This document shows, in pieces, positions 21,986 through 32,205 of a DNA stretch of 64,000 nucleotides (position 1 is the stretch's first letter; every line of letters begins with the position of its first letter). The stretch is taken from assembly GCA_009760855.2 (NCBI GenBank), contig WPIO01000034.1, forward strand, positions 2,240,001 through 2,304,000, in the 5' to 3' direction. Under the pieces are notes generated by a model that was given only the letters and a program-made list of their open reading frames with translations, searched no databases and was not told the DNA's origin. The DNA is from Cristatella mucedo. Its lineage: Eukaryota; Bryozoa; Phylactolaemata; Cristatellidae. Position numbers and translations under genes: made by a program.

Positions 21986-23294
21986 TCAATTTTCAAAGCT
22001 AACAATACATACATTTATATTGTCATAGCAAAAAATACTATAGTCTGTTATTGTAATTGTAAACACAATGTTTAGAGAATTATCAACACTGAATTTCCAT
22101 TCCAACAGAGAGTGAACAGAGGCAACTTCATCTGAATCCAACCGTCCTTTGCTCCGATTCTCAATCTTGATGATGGCTGTCTCAAATGAAGGACTGTGAA
22201 CAACACCTGCACTATTTCCCAGGTAAGTCTCGAAATCAAATGAGGAAAACGATGCAATCAGTGAATGGAACAGGACGGGTGATTCGGCGATAGTTCTATC
22301 ATGAGCTTTAAGTTCGAAAGTAATATATCTAAAACCAGCCAAGGCCGCTTCATTCCGACGGACATTTCTTTCCGATGACAGAAATTGTGCAATGTAGGCT
22401 TCAACTGTCGAGTTGAGACGATGAATGTGGCAGCCCAACAACGGCCGAGCAAACAGATTACCTGTTGCAGCGTTTGTAAAGCAATTGTCACTAATCAGGC
22501 TGACTACTCGTTCGGCTGATAAGTTGTACCGCTGCAGTCTTGCACGGATCAACTCTACACGGTTCAGTTTAAAGGCTGTCAATTCAAGCAATGGGGCAAA
22601 AGCCAGGTAGAAAATCCGGGGCTCAATGCCGACCTCTTTTCCAGTCAATTTAACGAAGAATATATTTCCGTCTGTAACTGCACAAAGCCACAAAGACTAC
22701 GAGAGTGTTACGACGGAGAGTTTTGCATAGCGCATTCAAAGCGTAAGCGGATTTCGGTACGCATTCGGTAGCCAACCGACTTCATCTCCCGCAACAAAGA
22801 GAAAGTGGTAACTATAGCCGAGTCAGGAGAGCAGTTGAGGTATATATGTAGCGAACACGAGCTACAGAAATGACTTAAAAAATTGCATCCAGGCAAGGAA
22901 CTTAACAATAAATTGGGTTGAATCTTCTGATGCGACGTGCAAGAGGGCATATTGCAATGATGCATTTTCAAAAGTCAATATTTTCTTTCCAACTGCTGAG
23001 ACCAATCGGAACACGTTATTCTTCAACGTCTTTGTGGAAATTTTGTGGATAGGCTGCTTGGCATTCGCTCTCATGCATTGTTTTTCGTGGAACACTTGCT
23101 CTCGCTCGTCCATGACGCTCCAATCGCTGCCATTTGCAGAAGTTGGTAGCTTTGGAGTCGATCGTGTAGTCCAGAGGCAACTGACCAGTCGCCGAGTTGG
23201 TTTCAGCACTGCCCGTTGATAAAATGCTTTCAGCAGCGTGCGAGTAGAAAACTTCCAAGTAGAATGGGTGCTTGGTTTTTATGTGGGCATACAT
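21986..23294 (-). pseudogene. hAT-superfamily transposase relic
   Basis: The 5-prime part (23294 down to about 22870) encodes a BED-finger-like YAHIKTKHPFYLE and a helical segment. The 3-prime part (22693 to 21986) has VVSLISDNCFTNAATGNLFA followed by PLLGCHIHRLN. The SDN and C-x-x-H-R-x-N patterns match the second catalytic Asp region and the CxxH motif of hAT transposases. The reading frame is broken between the halves, where about 200 bases of non-LTR retrotransposon (22650-22860) are inserted. No C-terminal dimerisation block is intact. I found no certain terminal inverted repeats or 8-bp target duplications. It is a dead DNA transposon. Confidence 0.7.
22650..22860 (-). mobile_element. 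non-LTR retrotransposon 3-prime fragment inside the hAT relic
   Basis: Contains tctgtaactgcacaaagcca and the gcataagcgg-type and caacaaagagaaagtggtaa blocks collinear with 2960-3110 and 48530-48690. It splits the hAT transposase frame. Confidence 0.75.
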
Positions 23295-23403
23295 AAAGTA
23301 ATAAATCTAATATATTATATTTATATAATATCTATACAATACAATATAATATAATATAATATTTATATAATATCGACAGTAATTTGAATTCAAATTACTG
23401 TCG
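23290..23403. repeat. AT-rich (ATAAT)n stretch ending in a 30-bp perfect palindrome
   Basis: Degenerate tataat repeats run to about 23373. At 23374-23403 there is an exact palindrome with 15-base arm cgacagtaatttgaa and its complement, no spacer. It lies just upstream of the hAT transposase start and could belong to that element or be a separate short fold-back insertion. Confidence 0.85.
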
Positions 23404-24614
23404 CCTGTCCTAGCGACGCAACATTTTTCGCTCCAAACCACAGCTACATTTTCAGAGTTTAAACACTGGATCCTTTGAGGCACTGCAAAAGAAAAGGCGG
23501 CTGATGGCTTTGTTGGACGGCGGAACAGTGGGACGACCCAGCGAACTGACAGATACGCTGCTACGGAGTTACGCAGTCCTTAATACCCACGATGCGGTCA
23601 GACTCAGGCTGCTGTTAAAACTTAAAAGACTAAACTGCCCAACAAGTATTGCAATAATATTGATATTGTTCATCTGGATACAAAATAACATTGATATTAT
23701 TACGGCACCCAATACATTACATTTTTGCCACACAACATAGTGTATTGTCAGATACATTTATTTTTTCGGAGGTCTTATGCCGTCTAGCCTCGAAGCCAGA
23801 ATTCAAGGTCATCAGTAGTTCAGACGGTTAAACAAGCGATAGCAGAAGCTATACTCCTGAGATCGCTGAAGCCTGCTACGGTGGATATAACAGTATCTGC
23901 ACCCGACCTTTCGTTTCAACGTATTAATGTAATTCCTGTTCACAGCCATTTCCACCACAAAAGTTCGCTTGCGGGCGAATACGTCGTAATTTCTAGTGCG
24001 GTACATGAGCCACCCATTGTTATGCCCGCACGACCCTCGCTAGTTCGGGTAGCGGCAAACCACGTGCAACGTGCCACGACCTGAAGCTCGCAATACGCCG
24101 ATGATAATAATAACACAACGCTCGATATTCTGCAAGCAGCGCTTACAACAAAAACGTTTTAGATAGAAAAAGTACAATGATAGCCTGTATATTACGGCTG
24201 ATACAACAGGTGACTTCTACCCGACTCGCTAACAGGCTCGCAGCAGCTCACGCTCAGCACTAGGACTCACCGACAGTCAAACCGTTGCTCCAAGAGAGCA
24301 ACTGAGGTCAGGCCCATGCGGTTTACAAGTCATGCCATAATCTCGTTCGTAGATAATAATACATCACGCTCCTCATTAGCCTCGGCGTATTGCTGCTATT
24401 GCATAAGCGGCACAGTTCTAATTCAACGACAAAGCTTATAGTTTGGCAAAGCTCAAAGTTCGCAATCGAGGCTCAGCCGTCAAGCTCATATAGACAGTCC
24501 ACAATCGCGGTACATTTTACACCGTAACTAAGAGCCTCACTCCATCGGTACAGATCATATGACCCTCTGAAGGTCGACGTCCCCTAGGCCGGTGTCGGCG
24601 GTTCGTCGTGAAGA
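23404..24614. other. region upstream of LAMTOR1, no supported gene
   Basis: No exon or known repeat recognised. It presumably includes the LAMTOR1 promoter and 5-prime UTR. Sequence on both sides of exon 1 is moderately GC-rich. Confidence 0.4.
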
Positions 24615-27600
24615 ATGGGCTGCTGCCAAAGCAGCCTGGATGACAGTGAGGTGCGTCGCAGTTTTTTGTACTCTGCTTTCTTATTATAACGGCAAGCTAT
24701 TGCGGCTCGTCCGTCGTTGGACTGTGAGCTCGCTCCGTGTGCGGCCGTAACCCGGTTTCGGCTCTGCCCGCCGACGGGTAGCTGAACGTGCGGGTCCCGG
24801 CGCACAGACTCGCCGGACGCGAAAGAGCTACCGAGGCTTCCAGTGTCTGCATCTGCGAAGCTTTTTTCGCTGCTCTCCAGCCGTCGTGCTGAGTAGCCCG
24901 AGCCGAGTACCTGTGTGACCGCGCCCGTGTAATCGTTGTCCTGTGCATGTCGCGTGTGATACCTCATATCGCGAGGCGGCAGACCTGAGCACACTCACGC
25001 GTTTGAACGTAGCCTGCCTAGCTATATAAGTACGGAGGAACAGTTGGAAACGGCCATGATACAGGTGAAGGGTGACAGAATCAGGAGTGACGTAAACCTT
25101 TGGACACCGTACCTTTAGTTCGTTTGCTTCCAAAGCCGGGCACTCACTCCCGAAGCACGTCACATGACCCCTGACATGACGATATTTAAAAAAAGCTTAA
25201 ACGTACTTGTTTATCACAGCATTTATCGGGTCTTTGTGGTCCGTCCTTCGTGTGCGTATGCATGCTTACACCCTGCCTGCTGCTTGCAGATGTTACTACC
25301 AATCATTTGTGATTACTTTCTATACAGAATCTGTAAAGTGCCCAGAAAGAGATTCAATTCTCCGAGGGCGCTGAGCAAATTTATTATTACTGTTATTATT
25401 ATGTGACAGCAAGTGACCGAGGCGACAGATCTGGCTGAGTAGGTACATGGTTGTGGATAGGCTATTCGATGACGTATGCTCCACCGATGCTATGTCACGA
25501 GAGAACGTGTGTGTGAGATCGCTTGATATAATTCTCGGTGTCTATAGCTAACGCAAGGATCAGACTCCCTCCTACGGAGCTTGCTGGTTCGAGACTCAAA
25601 GCCTACCAGATGTATCACATCCTCAAGGCTCCATCCAGCAGACGCCAGCCGCTTCAAGACGGTCAGACTTAAGTCTTCTTGTGTGTTGAGCTGCTGTGCT
25701 CCAAAAATTTTGCCAGAGAGCACCTGTGGTAGGTGAGCTCCATGCAAGCTGTCAAGACTGGCCCAGAGACTTACGTTTGGTTGCACATGGCATTTAGAAC
25801 TTGGTCTAGCACGGCAACGATCGAAGCTGGCAGGTTTCTCAAAAGATGGTGACTGCTAAGAGATTTGAAACGAAAAACAGACCTTTTATAGTTTAAGCGT
25901 CCAAAAACTATGTAAGCAGAAGATAGCCAGCTAGCACCTAGCCTATTTTTGTAAGGTGCTTGCTTGCCTTTATGACCCACGTGGTGGGTTCAAGCCGTGA
26001 AGCGGCAATCCGAAACGCATGCTGCAAGCAGGGGTTATGGCTTTTATGGCTTATACGACTCTTTTCACGAACCAGATCCTGGGTCAATCCTTTATTGCTC
26101 ACTTCGAGTAAATGGCCGGCATGGCTCTTCTGCTGCTATACAAATGAGGCTGTCAAATCAGCTACTTTTTTTCTTTTGCAATGTAAATGATGCTGTTGAT
26201 GAGCCAACCTTTACCTTTTTACACAGCTGCTTATCAATGATGTTGTCTCAGTTCTTCTCTTTGTCAGTGCATCGGCACCTGACGATCCCTCGGTGATAAT
26301 GTAGGCGAATGTGCGAATATGAGGTTAGGCAATGATCACACGCCGCGCACGTGCAAGCACATCGTGGGAGGTAGATTTGAAGAGGGTCGTGGCTGAATGG
26401 CTCTTCCCCATGACAAGGCTAGTATCTAGTATCTATGGTATGTTACCACGGGGAATAGAAATCTCGCGAATTAGCGCCGCTAACCACAAGTGGCTTTATG
26501 GGTTTCTCTCTTTGCCACCCTGGTTTGGCCTCGGGGTTAAGATGCTCGCCTTTGATGACCAAGCTCGTGGGCTCGAGCCCTTCGACATACACTGCCCTCT
26601 CTATTTGCTAAGTTTGGCGTAGTGAGTAACTGCATTCGCTGGCAACCGAGTGAACTGCTCTGTGTAAATAGATGGGCATTGTGATCAAGTGACTTCAGCT
26701 CCTCTTGGAGGCCTTCTAGCAGAACCTGTTTTTTGCCCGGTTAGTCAACGATGATGCCACGGCCAGTGAGGAGCTAAGGTAGCCGGATGTTTCCTTGACC
26801 TGCTGGGGTCAGTCCCTGCAATATTGATGCTCGGTACGCGTCCTGAACATGCCGCCATTTGCAGTTTTCTTAAGGTACAGGAGAGAATTCTGTGTCCCTC
26901 CGCTGAGAAGGCAAAGCAAACCGAGAAATTGCGAGGTTGGTGAAGACCTCAGAGAGTACTTTCAGGAGCATTATAAGGAAACATCTGGACTGCAGTACCA
27001 CAGAGGCCGCTCGCTTGAGCTTCCCTCGAGTAACTTCTCCGAGGAAGGACGGCTCCTCAAAGCATGGCTCTGAAGGACAGGTTTGCCACTGCTAAAATGC
27101 ATCGTCAGAGTCTCTACCAAGTTAGTGGACTGGTCTTCAGCCAAAGCACCGTGAGTAGACGGCTTAACGAACAAAGACTGAATGCAGGTGGCCAAGTGCA
27201 AGCCATTGTTGAATGGCGTTGACTGTGCAGCATAAAATAGCAAGGCTGGATTCTGTTCGGCGATATCATCACGGGACAGCTTTGCAGTGTAGCAGAGTGC
27301 TGCGCACTGGTGAATCCAAATTCAATCCATTTGGCTCCGACAAAAGGAGGAAGTACGTTTGCCGGCAAATGGGTGAAGCATACATGGGCAGTTGTCTGCA
27401 AAAGATCGTGAAATTTGGAGGTAGACGTGTAATGTATGGGGCTGCTTCTCAACTTCCGGTGTTGGGCTGCTGCCCAGGATTCAAGGAATCATGAGTCAGA
27501 ATGTCTGTCTCGACATTGTGTAGCATGTTTGTCTTGCCAGCTGCTTATGCTTCACGGGCTCGATTTCTGCTGGTAGCATGACAACGAGTCGAAGCACACT

Positions 27601-29235
27601 GCTGTGGTAAACAGTTTTTCACTAACCGAGGATTACGGCCTCAGAGCCAATTTAGTTCATGCAGTGGCCAAGCCAAAGCTGGAGCTTGAACATAATAGAA
27701 ATCTATGGGACAGAGTCGACCTCGCTCCAAGGTTCAGAGTTCTCCGGTGCATGAAACCCGACGAGGTCTTTGTGGTTTAGAAGGATTGCTGGGCGTCAAA
27801 TTCTCTATAAACGTGCTGGAATCGACCTCGCTCCAAGGTTCAGAGTTCTCCGGTGCATGAAACCCGACGAGGTCTTTGTGGTTTAGAAGGATTGCTGGGC
27901 GTCAAATTCTCTATAAACGTGCTGGAAGCTGATAGAGCCAATGCCGAGACGACTGTGTGAAGTTATAAAAAATCATGGTGCCTCGACAAGTTATTGATTG
28001 TACCCAATAAATTGCATTTAAATATATATTCTTAGCTTTTCTGCTTAATCAAAACTGCTAGAGAGATAGATCCAAACTAAATCTTGCATGTTTAGAGTAA
28101 ACTAGTGTGCTGGTACCAGGTGCATAGAAACTCTTGGAAGGCAGTGTACAGTGCTGGCCCGAAAAATCTGCAATCATGGAAATTACCAACAATCTGAAAC
28201 TTTGCTGAGTTTAAAAAACCCGCGGCCAAAGATACTACAAGGTAAGATTATTATGAGGAAGCAATAAATGTACCAGATAGTTTATGCTGCCACCTCGGTT
28301 GGACTACTGGTTGCTGAAAAACATGCACAATCAACTTGTTTGGTGGTTTCACGTGGGTGCTGAAACAGTTGCGGTTTTCGAAGGATTGTTTTTTGGCAGC
28401 ACAAACAGAAGACAAAGTGAAGTAAGATTGTATTGGATGTGCCGGATATACCTCTCTAGGAAAATGCATCTTAACAGTTTCGGGCACTAGTTTGGGGAAT
28501 GTTCAAGGTTTGAGACTTCTTGCTTTGCGCATGCATGCACATACACAGGCCAGATCTGGTTTGAGAATATGTGAGAAGTCGGTAGTGCGTTTAGAGCAAG
28601 AAATCAGCTCATTACGTTTCTTGATCGGCTCGTGTGCAGGTGGCTTAGGCCGTTTTTGTATGTGTACAGGTAATTGTGATTTATATTGCCGTTTCCTTTT
28701 CATGCTTCTTCACGAAACTTGCGAAACACGGCACGTCCGGGCAACCCTTCCCATTTTGTCAGTCAGTTCTGGGGGTCGTTGCTGTTCACACTTTTTAATT
28801 GGGGCCCACATTCATCATCGGCAGCCTCTGCTTACGCTTTTTGCTAGGCTTTATTCAGGGCGGCATGTTCTTGCTCAACCCGAGTACATTAGCTTGTGGG
28901 GAAGGGGGCCGACTGGCTAGATCTGGTTTCCGATCGCTGTTCCGACTGTTTACCTGCATTGCATGTACTGGGAAGACCACACAGGTCTGTGGAAGCATCG
29001 CTGCTGGCCACGAGTTCGCATATCGGACCGACAGATTTAATTTTCTTCAAGGCCTATTCGTAAGAGCTTTTCCCATCCCCTTTGTTTAGGGACCTCTTCC
29101 ATCGTGATCGTTGGCCTTACCAGGGGCAGCCAATGTAGGCTGGCATGCAGCAAAGTCCTCCTTGCTCCAGCTGCCCCTTCTGGGTAGGTAATAATAAAAA
29201 TAATAATTCATTTGTATAGCCCCCTCGAAGAGCAG

Positions 29236-29303
<68 letters not shown>

Positions 29304-31809
29304 GGCACTCTACAGAAGCTGCATATAAAGCATTACCAAGTGTTTGCTGGTAACATCCACAAGCAGCAGGCACAGTGCAGGCAGGTGCACGCACACGAAG
29401 GACGAATCACAAAGACTCACAGACGGTCCTGTTGCCTGACTCATGGTTGATGTTATTGCGTTCGCTCTGCCGAGCTGTTCTTTGGCCTGGGTGTCTGGCA
29501 GTTTGAGCTTGCATGCTTGGCTCTACCGTCCAGGGCAATAGCCACACAACGTTGTGGAGGGACCCGAGTTCGGGTTTGATTCTGAGCAGCTGCACTATTG
29601 TTCCCGACAGTCGGCCTGGAATTTGGGTTTGGAGTTCACATCGGGCTCGGATGGAGCGGTGAGTTTTTGCAACTCTTCCTTCCGGCTTACGAGGTTGTGG
29701 CTTGGAATCCCGAAAAGACGACACACACGTATTCTTGCTCTCTCCTGATCCTCGAAAGTGGATGCGTCTCTGTACGAATTCGGATGTTAGTCAGGCCACT
29801 CACCGCAGTGGGCTCTGTCGCACAGGTAGCCTGCTTCAGCACCCTGTGTATGACGTGCCGCGGCCTCTTGTCGTTTCTGTGACTTTCAGCGAGGCCGCCT
29901 TAGCGAGTGTGGCACTCATGGGATAGATGGCCGGCTGGATGGAGCAGCCGTCACTCTGCTCCTTCACCTACTTCACTGCTACTGCTGCCTGGCTCGCTGT
30001 CTCTTGCTGCACACGCAACTCAGAGAGTGGAACTGGCCCCCCCTGATGCAGCACCAGTGGCAGCGACTGTTCGGAGCCCGGCTCCTGCTGACTGAGCAGT
30101 CGCGATGGCAGCATTTAGGTGCTGAATCAGTTGAGCAATGCTTTGGTCAGGCTTCGTTTGGTTCCAGCAGCAGTAGTTGTCATTTTGCTGCAGACTCTGA
30201 ACAAGCTAGCCTTTCGCCTCCTGAAATCAGCAGTTTTTGTCTCGATAACTCCGACCAAAACACTTTGCTTGTCTCGTGATCTCTCGAGGATATGCAAATG
30301 ACCCTAGCAAATGCTCTGGTCAAGCCACGGGTGAGAGATTGCTATTGAGACACCAGATCCAGATAATAAATGGTAGCTAGCTGTCAACACATCTTGAGAC
30401 CTTGGCTCTTCATGCCACCACACTGAGTGCCACGTCGGCCTGCCTAGACGCAGCAGCTGCAGCTGTTCGAGAATCTAGTTTCAATGCTGCTGCCGAGTAA
30501 AAGGGGCGCGTCACCTTAAAAGGCATATGAAACTCGGCGGTGCAATTGCCTTTGGTCACAGTGAAACGACCTTTTCTTTGGTGTATATGTGTGTGCGTGT
30601 GGTGGGTGTATGTGTGTGTGTGTGTGCGTGTATGAGTGAGTGAGTGCACGTGTGCAGAGGTCTTCCCGATGGAATTCTCGTCCGCTAGCATTATGCCAGC
30701 GTTACGACTCTTTCGAGGACTAAGCTAAGTTGGCAGCCGGCAGATCCCACCAGCCCATGGGATCCGCTAGATGTGAAGATTGCCCCCAGGTCGACGTGTA
30801 GACCTTCTGCCGAAGGCTGTTGTCCGAACGCCCACGAGTTTAGTTAGACTTGTCGAGTGCATCGTCGGAGTGAATGAACGCTGTTAAACTTAGGTGAGCG
30901 CCGCTTCGGTTTTGCTGCATCTTCGTCTTTTTATCGAGTCGCTTTTTTGTTTGTTTAAATGAGCGCTCGATCGGCATCCGGGCTCACTGTTTTGCCGCGG
31001 CTTTGCAGGAGCGGCGGCCAATTCTGTCAGGATCAGGACCCACGCCTACCGGAAGCAGCGGTGCCGTGGAGCAGCCGTCCAACCCTCTGCTCAGCCCCGT
31101 GCCGCCTAAATCAGACGAGCAGGCAAAGCTGCACCACATCCTGCAGGTCACAACACAGTAAGCTCGCAGCCACAGCAGCTGCCTGCTGCCACCGCTGATG
31201 CGCTGGACCATGTACAGCTGCTGCCACTGGTGGTACTTTCTCCGGCTGTGAGCATCTGCTGCATCTGGTGCTTGCTGCGAACCTTATAGAAGTATCATCA
31301 ATGTCGCGGCCGACAGTCAGACGATTGAGCAGGACGAGTACAGAAACACGAGCAAGCAGTACAGGTAGTGAGCAGCCAGCTGTTCACTGAGGGTTTGTCG
31401 CTGCCCGCCCGCATGCTTGGCCGTCACTGCATGACCCATGAACGTCTGCATGTGCTGTGTCAGAAGCAGATGTGACATGTGGGGGGTTAGCCCTTCTCGG
31501 ACCTGTCAATGGGCGCCTATTGAAGAGATTGCCGCACTCGGTGCTTCCGCATGCATGGCTGGCAGGAACTAGCGCAGCAAGTGCCATCGAATTCAAGACC
31601 GGTGCGCTGAAAGAAGAATGCTTGGCTTTATCTCGATACGAATGTCATGTTCTGTCCATGTGAGTCGTAGCCTAGGGATAAGGTGCATGCTCCTCACGAC
31701 CCCAGTCTTGTAAAATTGAGTCCTATCAGGCAAGTCATTATTGCCTGTGTGTGTCTATATAAATAAATAAATAAATAAATAAAATAAATAAATAAATAAA
31801 AATAAATAA

Positions 31810-31841
<32 letters not shown>

Positions 31842-31845
31842 ATAA

Positions 31846-31881
<36 letters not shown>

Positions 31882-32134
31882 GAAGGGTCAGATAGACCAA
31901 GACCCCCAGATTGCATGCTGGCCAAGCAAACTTAGTAAGCTGGTTATGTCGTCATTCAATTGAAGAAAGTTTGCTGCCATTCTATTGCAAATTTGCAAAT
32001 GTCAGACGTACATGCTGCAAGGGAGTAGAGAGACTTCGAGGTGCTAGAAGTCAGAGAGTGATAAAAGTGCAGTTACAGCTATTTGTAACCTGCATAATGG
32101 AAACCTAAATTGTCCTTTTTGATTACATCGCTAT

Positions 32135-32205
<71 letters not shown>

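Noticed and set aside
24584-24994. 136-codon minus-strand ORF with Ser-rich tail
   Set aside because: It overlaps LAMTOR1 exon 1 on the other strand and has no recognisable family; not needed to explain the locus.
28147-28200. Tc1-type terminal inverted repeat (tacagtgctggcccgaaaaa)
   Set aside because: No partner repeat was found and it points away from the transposase relic; kept only as a remark.
29907-30301. Overlapping Leu-, Ala- and Ser-rich ORFs suggesting an exon
   Set aside because: LAMTOR1 exons join without them and no splice pair in frame was found.
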